Below are positions 11,484 to 24,200 of a stretch of DNA of 64,000 nt, piece after piece. The position numbers were made by a program, and so were the translations under genes. The first letter of the stretch is position 1. The number at the start of each line of letters is the position of its first letter. The DNA lies in NCBI GenBank assembly GCA_033297075.1, contig MU858066.1:186001-250000 (forward strand), written 5' to 3'. The notes beneath the pieces were generated by a model. That model did not search any database and was not told the DNA's origin. It saw only the letters and a program-made list of their open reading frames with translations. Source of the stretch: Rhypophila decipiens (taxonomy: Eukaryota > Ascomycota > Sordariomycetes > Sordariales > Naviculisporaceae).

Positions 11484-14400
11484 CGCCTTTGCCTACGTCG
11501 AGGGATAGCTCGTATATCTGGTATTCTTTCCTGGCCGTCGTCTCTTCTCCATTAGCACGTTTATGGTGGCAGGCAAATCGTCGATGATATCCAGCTAGAT
11601 GGCGCCGCGCATGAGGTTCGTCTGTAGATGGAACTGCGTATATATGAGGAGTCTTGGGCTGGTTTGCGCGACCGTGAGGCGAGGTGATGTGATATTATGA
11701 AGCGAGCTGCCGAATCAACGAGGGGTGGTGTTGGTGCAGGTCGAGTGCGCGGATGTGAGATTAACGTTCCGCCGACCTGGCTCTGGAACCTCGATGGGCG
11801 CCGATCGCTTGGTTACTGGTTGCTGGGAAATGGTCGAGAGACACCACGATGCGAGACAGCAGCTCGGGATGGAACCGGTCTCAGAATCTCGCCATCCTGT
11901 TGGGAACAGACGTCGATTTTTGACAAGAGGCCAAAAACGGGGATAGAGGACAGGAATAGGACGGACAGACGGGCACGCGGTTTGGAAACCAAAAAAAAGA
12001 GGAGAGTGGACGAAATGAGAGGACGCTGGATAATCTGGACTAGCCTGTAGAGCTAATAATTAATAATAATGGGGGATGCCACAGCGGATCAAGAGCACAG
12101 GCTGACGAGTGACAGGAGCTTGCCCGGAAGGAGTAGTAGCGCACCTACCAAGCATACCAAACCTGGAACGTACCGTGACGGAAGCGACGACCTGGGTACC
12201 GGTAATCTGCCAGCTCTTTGTCCTTTCGTTTTCGTTTAACGGCTGCCACCGATCCAATGCCCTGGGACTGGATCTGAGTTGGTTTCTTTCAGGAAAGTGG
12301 TAAGGCTGTGCTCACCTCCAGTCGTCTTGGAATCGCGTTTGTTGGTTTTATTGTTTGTTTAATACTAGTAAAAGACCACAAGACTCCTTTTAGACGGACC
12401 ATTACGGAATCCGTATCACATAAAAATCTCGCAAGTCGGCGTCGGGAATGATAGCCCGGACCAGCAGACCAGCCCGCGCCTTCCCTGTTCAAGCCCACTC
12501 CCAGCCCACATCCAAAGCCCGTTTTCTCCCCACCTCCAGTCTGGTTCAGTCTTGGCATGTACCTTACAGGCGTTCCACAGTGTCCCAGAACTCAAGCGAC
12601 CTTTTCTGAACTGAAGACTCCATCATGCTGAACGGAAGTCACTCCGTAAATGTGCTCGTGTGCTTGTACAATACGGATGTTGGACGAACCGCGCCTCTTT
12701 TGCCCTATCTCTCTGCTGAGTGCTGAGCCTCGGCCAACAGGTATTTGTCCAAGCAATGAAAACCGTGCTGGGACTCGCCACTGCTCTTCGTCCTAGGAGG
12801 CCATCGACGTGAGGACTTGGGGTCGAAAATATATCCTTTTGTAACCGTTCGGAACGCAACACCCCATCCTGATCATGTTCGGGTCCTGAGGTGGGATTGG
12901 ACAGCGAGGATTTCCCATTCACGGGTCCACGCTGCGGTTCGTCAGCAGTCGGTTCCATTTGGGTTCGGTTCCCGCAGGTCCACCGGTCCATCCACACACA
13001 AGTCCTCCACCGCGTTGGCGAACCATGGGCAAGCTCTTTGCGAGCAGGCAATTGGACGACAAGGCGAGCGGGGACCCACGGGGTTCGAATTCGGGTGGGC
13101 AGGGGTTTCGGTTCGGTAGGGAAACAACAAGGATCACAAGGGCTTGGGCCAGACCGGCCAGTGATGCTTCAGAAACAAAAACGTTTTGTTTGCTTGCCGT
13201 GCATGTGCCTTCCACCGACATTAAGCAGGTTCATCAGATGAGGAAAGAGAGAGAGAAATGGGAAATATCGACACAGGTACGTACCCGACTCGGGCCGGTC
13301 TGAGGAGTCAGGACGGGTGGGAATTAGTGCGCATGATGGCATCGAAACTATTGATTTTGATCGAGCACCGATAAAGGAAATCACGACAGAAACCTGCATG
13401 AGCTGATTGAGCACAGGTCTGTCAAATAAGCGGCAGTTGGATGGGGAAAGAAACCCAGTGACCACACTCTTGGGTGAGAGTGAGACTGTGAGTCTTGAAC
13501 AGAACACAACATTGGATAGACTGAGCCGCGAGATCGCATCGACAGTTTGAGCACAACCTCCTGGTCGGGACGCCGCTGTCAAGCGCCCCGGAGTCTTGGG
13601 TTCCCGGGGTCGCAGCACTATCAAGTGCTCGCTAAAACTGGCTCAGCGTCCCGCGGATAGGGTTAGTGTTCTAAACTTGTCCCAGCTCAGGACAGGGACT
13701 CTCTCTCTCTCCAGCCGGACGGAATCGACCCAGGAAGACAAAGTCTCCGTCCCTGGTTTATCAAAATAGATGCCGAGGATGAACGACCAGTCCATATCCG
13801 CAATTAGGACAGGAGCTTAAAAAGGAGAGAGATAAAGAATCTGATGTCAGTGCGAGGAGAACATCACCAGCAGCAATCTGTGATCGTAGGCTTTGGCCCT
13901 CCTACTATTGGCTTGGACTGTGGGTTACACCAGAACGACGAGTCAACGACCAGAGAAACACCAACAGAACGGCAAGACGCACAGTTGACAAATGGATGGG
14001 TCCAGACCCCCAGCCCCAACGATTTGGTTGCTGTGATGGTTCTGGGGGCGCTACCTATTTTTTCCTTCATCTGTCATTCTTTGCTTTTTTTTCCCTCCTT
14101 CCCTTTCTTCGGATTCGATTTCTGGATCGGCGGTAACCATGGTTTCTTCCGCAGCGTTACATGCTCTCAGACCTCACCTTTCCTTTATTTGTTTCCTCCC
14201 GGGTTCTTTAACAAATATTTGGCTTCCTTTTCTGGCTTTGACAGAGATCTAAACACGATTCTTTCGCATCGGCTAAATTGCTAGAATACGACATGCACAC
14301 ACCCAGTCCAGTGTCCTGGGCCTGCTGCGGTGCATCATGCGGGGATGGGGGCATGAAGCACACGTTTGCTTTCCATCACGTTCCCAGGGCAGGGCAGGAC

Positions 14401-16172
14401 AGGACAAGGAAGCAGAAGGTTCTTTGATATGCAAAGCTACGGAGGCTGGGAGGGTCGAGAATAATGTCACGATAGAGATCTGATTCACCTTGTGTGCTCT
14501 CTTGATTTCCCTCCTCATTCGCTTACACACTATCGTCGACTTTATCCAGCATAATAGTCTGATCACGTTTTATATCACGTGTACGGATATCCGTAGGCCG
14601 TTACCTATCATTCCACCGAGCAGGAGCCGAACCAAGTTCCTTCTGTCCCGTTAATTCTTTTCAAGTAAAAAATGGCCTGGGCTTTCACTATCACAATCAT
14701 TGACCGTTCAAAGTTCCGCGGAACTATCCGAGATAGGGGCCAGTTGAGCAACTTTGTGAGATGCACAAGTGCACAACAGCAGCCCCGGAAGGGCCCCAGT
14801 TTACGGATACCGAATGACCTCCTGCTTTGGGACAGAGTCCAATGCAAGAGTTGCCAGAAAGAAGCCTCAAAAAAAAAAGGAGAAAAGCCTCCTCGAGTCC
14901 TTTTGCCTGGAAGGAATAAAAACCGGTCAGTGCTCAGAGCAAGGACCATCTGCAGCCCAGAGGCGCTAGTTAAGGCGGACCCTTGGAAAATCGTCCGAGC
15001 TTTTCTTTAAAACGGAACGACGGAGCTATCCGTTAACCCCATTCTTTTACGGGTTATTTGCCCCACTTCTCCTACCCCATCTCGACGGACCGACCCCACA
15101 AGCCGTCTGAACTGGAATTACGGACCTGGATACGGTGACGGATATGTATCGTATGGAGTCGAATTACATGTACGGTTACATAAGAGATACATCATGCATA
15201 CAAGGCTGGAGTGAGAGACGACATCCTATCATGACGATAACCTCGCCGCCGTTAATGATCACGTCCGGTATCTACGGAAAACAGTGGGTCGACATTACTG
15301 ATATGGGGCTTGCTCATGAACATTCAAAGGCGCAAGGAACAGTACCTGTGCAAAGAAGAGACACCAAGCTTAGTAAGAGATATGATCTTTCTATTATAAC
15401 AGTCTCATCCTTTTACAAATTAACTTTCCACTACTAAAAGCAAGAGGTGTGGTTAAGCAAGCAAGCCATGTTATTGTGACGCTTCTAGTGTACATCTGTG
15501 AGATATCATGATGCTTCCCGTCGTCCCGTCCCGTCCCACTTGCCCACTCGCCCAAAGTCTACTTAGGTAGCAACGTCCACTCCAACAATCATGTGTGTTC
15601 ACTCCCGACGCCCGCTAACAACGATAGAAAGCCTCCGCTTGTGGCAACGGCGAACAAAACTATATCTTGTGGGTACCTAGGTAGGTATTGGCTACGATCG
15701 TACGAGAGATAAAACTGTGTGGTGCCCTTCCAGGACTCGCAAGTTATTCATTCGTATGGTACTGTGTTTGCCTGTGGACTGCCATTATGGTTGCGCGTCC
15801 AGTAAAGCGACAACCCTATTCGTAGAGTAACTCGAGGTGGCGTAAGTCTCACATCAACTGAGCATCTAGACGGCCGTAGAAGTTGTTGAACCAAAAGGAA
15901 CAGCTGTATTCTCCATTATAAAGACCAGATCTAAGAAGAGAACCTGATAGTTAATAAACTCATCGCTCGCTTGCTTCGCCTTGTTTGTCTGCTTGTCCGC
16001 CTCTCAAGATAAATCCCCATACCGTATAAATCCCACCTAGAGAAATGAATTGTGCTTGCATCTCGCCTTTAAATCCGTGTCGCGTAGACCTGCACATGCC
16101 AAGATGCCAAAACATCAGGTAGACCTTCGTATGCTCTCTATAACATGCCGATGAGCAGGCACCTTTCACCAA
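11484..16172. other. 4.7-kb gene-free region
   Basis: No reading frame here has convincing coding character. The frames present are short, overlap on both strands and mostly begin without ATG. The first part should hold the methyltransferase promoter. Near 14576 a CACGTG hexamer is followed directly by a perfect 14-bp palindrome (14582-14595). The stretch 15950-16172 should be the 3' side of the dehydratase gene. I see no tRNA or transposon end. Confidence 0.5.
14576..14595. promoter_or_regulatory. CACGTG box next to a 14-bp palindrome
   Basis: CACGTG (14576-14581) is followed without a gap by TACGGATATCCGTA, a perfect palindrome. CACGTG is the core E-box bound by bHLH proteins. CGG..CCG inverted triplets, as in this palindrome with six bases between them, are typical of zinc-cluster factor sites. 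The nearest gene start is over 3 kb away, so a regulatory role is only a guess. Confidence 0.25.
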
Positions 16173-17652
16173 CTAAGCGGCCACCCCACCAACAGGACCC
16201 CCATCAACAACACCATCACCATTAGCTACCTTCTTCTTGATCTCACCCTTCCCATTAACCACACCCCCAGAATGAGGCTGCGGGACATCGGTAATCGGCT
16301 CATGGTCGCTCATAACAACTTTGCCCTCAACAACGGGGAACGGCGAAAGCACCTTGGTAATATCGCCCCACCACCTCTCCCCAAAAGCACGATACCACTG
16401 CACCGTAGCCCTAAGCCCATCCTTGAAGCTAGTCTTTTGCTCCCAACCAAGCTGTCTCAGCTTAGTCCCGTCGACCGCATAGCGATGATCGTTGAACGGC
16501 CGGTCGTGGGTGTATTTCACCCACTTGGAGAATTCCTCCGGAGATGCATGTGGAATACCCATTTCTTCGAGGAGGAGGGAGCACAGCTGCAGATTGGAGA
16601 TCTCGTCGTATGAGCCGACGTTGTAGACCTGGCCTAGCTGGCCGCGGTGGAGGATCGTGTCAAAGGCGTCTGCTGCGTCGCCTGCGAAGAGGTACCGCCG
16701 CGTGGGGGTGCCGTCGCCGTGGAGGACCACTGGTTGAGAGCGGTTTAGTAGGCAGGTGAATTTGGGGATGATTTCTGGAGCACATGTTAGTAAACAATGT
16801 CTTTGTACGGAACTGATATGCTTACTCTCTGGATACTGGTGCGGCCCATAGACATTGTTGCTCCGTACGATAATCACGGGCAGCTTGAAGCTCTTCTGGT
16901 AGGAATGGACGAGCATTTCTGCCGCCGCCTTGCTGGCAGCATATGGGTTTGTGGGCGCCAGGATGCTCGTTTCCAGCAAATCGTCCTCATCGTCCCGAAC
17001 CTCGCCGTAGACCTCATCGGTCGAGATGTGGATGAAGCGCTTGATTCCCACCTTCTTGGCGCTCTCCAACAAGACGTGGGTGCCGTACACGTTTGTGTGG
17101 GTAAACCCATAAGAGTTGCCGAAGCTGAGATCGACGTGGGACTGAGCGGCAAAGTGGAAGATGGTGTCAATGTTGTATTTCTCCAGACAGTTTACCACCT
17201 CTGCGGGGTGCGTGATGTCGCCCTGGTAGAAGGTAAAGTTCCGCTTCTCGTTCAGCACTCTGGTGTTGTTGAGGGACGAGCAATAGTCCAACTTGTCAAA
17301 CGAGACGATGTTGTAGGCATGGGGGTATGTGAGCGTCAAGTGGCGGACGAGCCAGCATGCTCTGTGAGACCAGAAATGTTAGTTTAACAGCCATTGTTCG
17401 GCGTGGGAGTCGTGGAGCCTACATGAAACCAGCCCCTCCTGTGATCATGATATTCTTCACATCGGGTAGAGGCTCAAACTTTGTGCTGCCCGTGAGAATT
17501 GGGGCATCTTGCCATACGCCAGGTTCCTCGAAAAAGGACCTTCGCGGGCCGACTGAAGGGCGAGTTAGTCCCATCGTTGCACTGTGAGGATATTGTGAAA
17601 TCTCACAAGTCGGGGTGGCCCCATTGGCCGAATGGCTTGCTGGTGGTACCAT
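16173..17652 (-). CDS. NDP-glucose 4,6-dehydratase (extended SDR family)
   Basis: Four exons on the minus strand, 17652-17607, 17552-17423, 17361-16826 and 16774-16173, give 437 residues. The introns are 54, 61 and 51 bp, all GT..AG with a CTAAC branch. The enzyme belongs to the dTDP/UDP-glucose 4,6-dehydratase group, which makes a 4-keto-6-deoxy sugar, usually the first step to rhamnose. Visible motifs are the NAD-binding TGGAGFIA (53-60, rebuilt across intron 2), FHFAAQSHVDLS, the catalytic STDEVYGE (172-179) and YAASK (Tyr199, Lys203), and RSNNVYGPHQYPEKIIPKF rebuilt across intron 3. A tail of about 60 residues rich in Gly, Val and Lys follows the fold and is probably disordered. The nucleotide carried (UDP or dTDP) cannot be told from sequence; fungi generally use UDP. 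The divergent neighbour is a sugar-transporter-like gene. Confidence 0.92.
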
Positions 17653-19818
17653 CTTGACGGTCGAGGACAGATCCGGGTCTGTCTTTGCTCTGTCTTCGCA
17701 GGCTCGTGGTTTTTACACTCTTTCTCGACCGAAGTGATCGAAATTCGAGTTGCCCGAGTGTCAAGTCGCAAGAAGCGGTGGAGGGGTTCCGAGTAGCAAA
17801 CGAGAGCAATGCAGGGCGCTATCGAATGCTGTCCAGAGATTGGATGATCTGCATCCAATGCGTCTCTCTGTGAAAGGAAGCGAGTGTGCCGGGGCCGAGA
17901 TAATCTCAACAAACGTCCTCGGGAGACCTTCAGATCAAATCTGCTTAAGAATAAGCTGGAGACAGTCTTTTTGCGAGACTCATGCCAACTGTAAAGCACT
18001 CGTATGTGTCACTTCCTTGTTGGTGAAGGGAACGTGGGGGGCATTCCAGTTCGTCCGATGTTCCTGTCGAGATGAGCACGACGGCGATGATCAATTGCAA
18101 CCAAAAGCCAACGGGAACGTCGGGAAGAGGGATAAGAGAAGGGATAAGAGAAAACAAGCTCATGATCTTCACTTTTAGGAATTGGGATGGAGGGGCTTCT
18201 TGATTGAGTGACAGGCCCAATCCTATCAGTATCAGGAACATGTCAACAGGCCATGGCGGGGTGCATGAATAGTCGAGATGGATGGAATGAATGAGTTCCT
18301 CCCATCTTGGGCGTTCCTGTTGTGGGTTAGAGGATTGGCCTGGCCAAGCACAGGGCGAGCTGAAGCGCAGGGACCGATCTTGGCCGTGCATATTTATTTT
18401 AAAGCTAGAGGGTGCGGCCGCGGGGTTCCAGGTTCTGATTTAATTCTTGACCTTTTGTGCAGGCAGGCACGGCACGGATATAGGATTCATAGGGGTATGA
18501 TTGTGACGGTGTAACAATGCCATGGAACTTTAAGAGAAAGCACGCGCGTTCGGATCATGTAATCAGGTTCCGGATGTTGCTCGTCCTTCACGACGTCGCT
18601 CGTTCATGATGATTACCAACAATTCCTATTCTCCAGCGATGATGTTTGATACCAGTGGAACCTCGCTAGAAATACACTAAAGAAATAAAGAAACGAAAAC
18701 GCCACCCCCTGCACATGGCAGCCCGATGGTGGAAGTGGGCACTGTGGGATCCCTGGGCGTGTAAATGTACAAGCGTGGCGTCGTGAATACTCAGAGTCAG
18801 CTCCTAGAACTAACCGATAGGGATGGCATCTGCAGGTTCTAGATCTAAACTATTTTCTCTAGTTTTTCGCACTACCGGTACCTTTCCTTCAGCAGTCAGC
18901 AAGCGATTGACATTGGACACGGTGTTCATGATGGACGGGATTACTCACTTGCAAGAGAAGAGGGAGGTGGTAATGAATGCACCATTGCATCCGTCGTTGC
19001 AAACCGGGTTATCAATACGAAGCAAGAGGACGCAGCGATACGGGAAAGCAAGAAACAAGCTCATCAAGTGGACTAATAGCGTTACTTGTCCACTCCACAA
19101 CCCGCTCTCCCGCACACACAGTTTCATCTTCGGACTGATATTTTCTCCAGAGCTTAGGATACCCACAACAGGATTACGCGTTCTGCAAGAAATCCAGTTG
19201 CCCGGAACTGCGGAGTAGCATCGCCAGGCCTCCTCCATAGTCGCCAGGGTCTTCTCGTGGACCTGGCCCCCATATCCCGGGATTTGGTTGAAATGGGTGC
19301 TGCATGAAGACATTCAAAAGGGATGGTGGGGGAGATTTACACGTCTCCCTGAGGATCCTTGCTGACATGAGCCGTCCCCTGTCACATCCCGAATGAATTT
19401 ATTGATTTGATCAGCCGCACATCCCAGAAACAGCTCTCGCTTGCTGGGCCTGCATGCACTCCAACACTTATTCAATCTCATCCTCAAAGGGGGGGGGGGG
19501 AATCGTCCGTCATAATCACAGGACACGGCGCGTTTTTGTTGGTAAAATTGGGTCCTTGAACGCTTCCTTCCTTTCTCTTGGTCTCATGGCTTGCTCATGA
19601 CCATCGACTGTGTTTGTGTGTGTTTCTAGTTGAGACTCTAGATTGGAAGTTGGTCAACGTCAGTGTCTCTCGGTCAGACAAACCTCATACCACGGCGTCC
19701 TCGGGGCGAGACACATATACCTGGCCCGATCCGGTCTCCCACGTCTTGCCGGTCCCCCATTCTAGGAGGAATTTACGACAGCCTCGTATGCCACCGTACA
19801 AGCCTCATCAGCGCAGCC
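17653..19818. other. Divergent promoter region, dehydratase and transporter
   Basis: These 2.2 kb separate two genes that point away from each other, so both promoters and leaders lie here. A run of ten G at about 19491-19500 and short direct repeats (GGGATAAGAGA, near 18130) are visible. No coding frame is convincing. Confidence 0.5.
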
Positions 19819-21241
19819 ATGGTCGGGGACAACTCCAGAGATCGAGCAGGCTCGTTCGCCTCGTCAGCCGAGACCGCCGCAGCCGAAGACCACCACAACA
19901 ACAATAATGAAAAGATCCCCCTCACGCCCATCACCCGGACGGGCAAAGGCCGGAGCAGCGAGGACGACGACGACCTCGAGAAACTGCGATCCCCCGACGA
20001 GCTAGACATCGATGGGTACGACAATGAAAACGAAGAAGCCGACAGCCTACTCCGCCGAGAGCCAGACGGTGCCGTCAGCGCAGTGGCAACATCCCAACCA
20101 GCAGCCCCTCCACCGAGCAACTTCACGACCTCCCTGCTCTGGATGGTGATCAACACGCTCGCAACGGTGGGCATAGTCTTCACCAACAAGGCCATCTTCT
20201 CCGACCCGTCCCTCAAGCTCGCCCAGCTGACCTTCGCCTGCTTCCACTTCTTCATAACCTACCTGACCCTCTACACCATCTCGCTGCCACGCTTCGCATT
20301 CTTCGTCCCCCGCCGGGCTTCGATCCGCGACATCCTGCCGCTGAGCATAGCAATGTCGCTCAACGTGATCCTGCCCAACCTCTCCCTCGCCTTCTCGACA
20401 GTAACCTTCTACCAAGTCGCGCGCATCCTTCTCACCCCGACAGTCGCGCTGATGAACTACATGCTCTACTCCTCCACCCTCCCGAAAAACGCAATTCTCG
20501 CTTTGATCCCCGCCTGCTTCGGCGTAGGCATGGTATCCTACTACGATTCCCTCCCCTCCTCAGACGCCAACATCAAAACCACCACCTCCCTAGGCGTCAT
20601 CTTTGCTCTCCTCGGAATCCTCGCCTCGTCCTTGTACACAGTCTGGATAGCATCCTACCACCGAAAACTCCAAATGTCTTCGATGCAACTGCTCTTTAAC
20701 CAAGCCCCCGTGTCGGCTTTCCTGCTGTTGTATATCATTCCGTTTGTGGATACGTTTCCGGTGTGGACCGAGGTGCCTGTGAATAGATGGGTCATGATCA
20801 TGATGAGCGGTGGTTTTGCGAGTCTGATCAATATCAGCCAGTTTTATATCATTGCCCAGACTGGGCCCGTTTCGAGCACTGTGGTCGGACATGTCAAGAC
20901 TTGTACTATTGTTGCGCTGGGGTGGATTTCGTCGGGTAGGGGCGTCGGGGATAGGAGTGTTTTGGGGGTTTTTGTGGCGATTGGGGGGATTGTTGCGTGA
21001 GTTACAAACCTTCCTTCCTACTTACTTTCTCGTTTGATTTTTTCTTCTTTGGTGGTTGGTACCTACCTTAGTTGGAGGTTTGAGGCGGGAGTTTCCGCGT
21101 TTCTATGGGGTACGAGCGCACGTTTATGAACGCCTTCGCTAACTTTTTTTTAAACTTTCTTCGGTGTACAGGTACTCCATTGTCATGCTCAAAGAAAAGG
21201 CCAAGCAGGCAGTTGCAGCAGCATCTCAAGAAAGGAGATGA
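19819..21241 (+). CDS. TPT/SLC35E3-like sugar-phosphate or nucleotide-sugar transporter
   Basis: Two exons, 19819-20996 and 21172-21241, give 415 residues. The 175-bp intron has GTGAGT, a GCTAAC branch and ACAG. I start at the ATG at 19819 (gcagccATGGt, strong context), because the frame extends upstream only to a GTG. About 100 acidic, Ser-rich cytosolic residues come first. Then follow around ten hydrophobic segments from about residue 105, beginning MVINTLATVGIVFTNKAIF. Segments such as LTPTVALMNYMLY, GILASSLYTVWIASYHRKLQMSSMQLLFNQAPVSA and VVGHVKTCTIVALGW match the triose-phosphate-transporter fold as seen in SLC35E3. The second exon supplies the end of the last helix and a Lys-rich tail. 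These carriers usually sit in the Golgi or ER. The substrate is unknown. Confidence 0.88.
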
Positions 21242-24200
21242 TAGATTTGGTGTTTGTGCATTTGGGTCTCTTATCTCTCATGTATTGCATGGATGACGGC
21301 GTTCAATCGGTCTTTTTTTGTTCTCTATCAAGATCTAATCATCACCTTACTTTGTTTTATTTGTTCATTGTTGAGATTCTAGCTTTGTAGTGATGGCTGT
21401 ATCCCGTGCTCTTCTACTTTAGAATCATGTTCATTTTAAATTCCGTTCTGTTTATTCCTAACTACCTTGCTCTTACTGTTCTGATTCTGTTTGTTGTGAG
21501 CGATTGAGCGATGTCTTCAGTTTGACTTGACCTGTTGTCGTAGGTCATTTACGTATTCAGGTGGCCGGTGTACGGCAGACAGATGGTGTAATAAGAAAAG
21601 ACAGGAGATTGTTGGCCTTGGGGTTGATTTCTGGTTAATCTGTTGGTCCATGATAGAATTGAGGTTCACCTCTCCTTCTCCATACCTCCTCAAGTCTACC
21701 AAGGTGAATGGGTTTGGTATGGGGCGACTGGCCATGAGTACTTTCCTGTATGATGATGAAAATTATTGGCTGCTCACGGTGGCATTTTCGGCGCATTTGG
21801 TGTCTATACGATGGCAATGATGTTCAAGCCTCCGTTGCTGCTATCAAATCGATCGAGGTCTAAGCCTTATCTTATCAATGAAGCAATTCCCAGGTCGTGA
21901 GTTTTGGAGTGAGGTTTCGCAGAAATTAATTGAATTCAGGGGTCTTCCTGGCAGCTGATCCGCCAAGCGCCTTGGGGAGACCCCTCCTCCACTAAATTAA
22001 TTTGTTTGCTGCAGTGTGGTTCCATGTTGAGAGGGGCATCCACCAGCTCACACATTGTCACCTCACCCACGGAGGGGACCCTGGGGCTGGGCCTGAACAA
22101 AGAAACCGAAGAAACATCATCAGCAAGGAGCCGGCCGATGCTACGGATATTTGTCTTTGATATCTGCTATGATAGGTGAAGTAAAAGTTAGTTGTTCTGA
22201 CCTGGCTGGTCACGTCATGTAGGATGGCATAAGTGACTGGGTATCGGTGGCCCATACATATGCCCCAGAAATACAGACGAAGCTTCAAGTCAAGACTCAG
22301 GAGAAGCGTTAATCCATCCGTCGACTGCCAACTTGATGAACATCAATTGTCAAAGGCGCCAGCAGAAGGGATTGCTATTTCCTACCCAGAATATTCTCGG
22401 AGAAGGCCGGCATGTTTCCCACGTGGGATCGGCGGGTCTGAAACGTCAAGGTCGACAGGCGAGCGGCGTGGATCAGGGGTCGTTCCTTTTGCTGTGTCTT
22501 GGCCTCCTCACATCTTGTCTTTGCCTTTTCTTTGCACCAGGCTTGCTGGAGATGATGGAATACAGTTTCGTCCCTCACTGTTCGAACTTCTGGGGCCAAG
22601 TTATAGCGAGGCAGAGATTGAAGCTGAATCCATTGGGCATCTGGGGTGTCTCGTGGCTTTTTGTTTCTTGATACATGGATTCTGTACCCATGCCCGCGTT
22701 TCGTAAGGTATTGCTGGATATGGGCCTCTGGTGTTGAAACAACGGATCGAATGGACGCCTGGTGAGAGTGGTGAGCTAGACGATGGATGGATTCATGGCA
22801 ATCCTAGACACGGCAGCCTTCAAGATATCTCGATTTTTAGCTTCCTGTCCAGATGCGAGTCTGTTACATTGACTATTGGCCAACGAGGAGCCGCCGGTCG
22901 AGACAAGGCTGCTGTGAGTGACCAGCTGCCAGCCAACCTTTGTGGTCAGAGTCCTCGAGAAGATATGTCTTCGGACATAAAAAATGGCAACACTGTGGCG
23001 AAACTGACCCCGGCCCCACACTGGGGCTGGCTGGCTTCTCTGGAGGTTTTTGTTATATTAATCCATCAACATTTTGATACATATCCGTGCGTGTTGGAAA
23101 CGAAACCTTGGAGGGGTAAACGGCGGGCGGGTGTACGGTTTATAAAGAGGGGCATTACACTTACAACAGACCCCTGCGGTTGTGAGTGTCATTCATTCTT
23201 CAGTTCTCCAGGAGAGTCCAAGACAGTGTTGACGGACAGGTTCCAAGACATGGACGAACCAAAAGTTGACAGAACTTGGACGAGCTATTCCCGTATCCGT
23301 GTGTGGAGAAGGTAGCATCACCCTCCGCCGTCAGGACGGATGTCTTGTGTGAGCGTCTTCCTCGCCCTCTTCGGCTCTGGGTGCATTTGTATCCTGTTGC
23401 GAGTCAAGAGACTCAAGACTCCTTGAGTGCGCGGCTAAAGACAAGTTGACCACACAGCGGTCGCAATTTCTGCTTCCTGGCACATGCCAACTCCCCAATC
23501 TCTGTTGAACTGGTCGATCCTTATGCGGTTCGGCGGATATGTGTGATGTGTTTGTGTTTCCAGTCGCAGGCCCCGTGTATTGATATACTTTGAGGACGGT
23601 GTGAGGTCGAGCAAGACCGTAATGTATTTCGAGACTGAACAGAGGAGACCCAAGAGTCGCACGACATCAACATATTCTTTTTGTTGCTGCTCCGGTGCTG
23701 GTTGCTAATCGTTCTTGCATCCTGTCTCATAAAGGCCAGTAGTCTGCGCAGAGCCGCAATAAAGCATCGCCTTTTTCAAACTGATACACGACGAAAGCGC
23801 TTGAAGGCGCTCCCGTGTTCCACGAGCAGAATACATGTAGCAGGTTATTAGCATCCAAGTTCAAGCAGAGCGGCTGTGTCGGTGTGATGAGCAGCGGATA
23901 TCTCACTTCTTCAAGCAACTGGCAACAAGACAGCAGAACAAACACCTTTCCCATTTTCTCATCATTGCCAAACCTGGGCACCTCGAAGCTCAAACTTGGC
24001 GAGTGCGACTGTCTTCGCGCTTGCACTGTCCAATGCCGTTTCTTGTGCGTGCATCCCCCTCGAGTCTCAGGCGAGTGAGCTGGTCCGTTATCCACAATAG
24101 CTGGGTACCCGGTGGAGTGTGGAGAGTGGGAGAGACTTCCTACCAAATAAAGTACCACGCTATCCTGAGTCTTAACCAGCGTCCCAGGCCGAACCTGACT

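Noticed and set aside
13844..14284. 146-codon frame with ATG and a hydrophobic stretch
   Set aside because: Composition changes abruptly, no splice partners, no homology recognised; the hydrophobic part is a translated T-rich tract.
19663..19818. Upstream extension of the transporter frame
   Set aside because: It begins with GTG; the ATG at 19819 has a strong context and matches where family-like sequence can begin.
22731..23315. 194-codon plus-strand open frame
   Set aside because: Starts with TTG, has low-complexity mixed composition and no motif.
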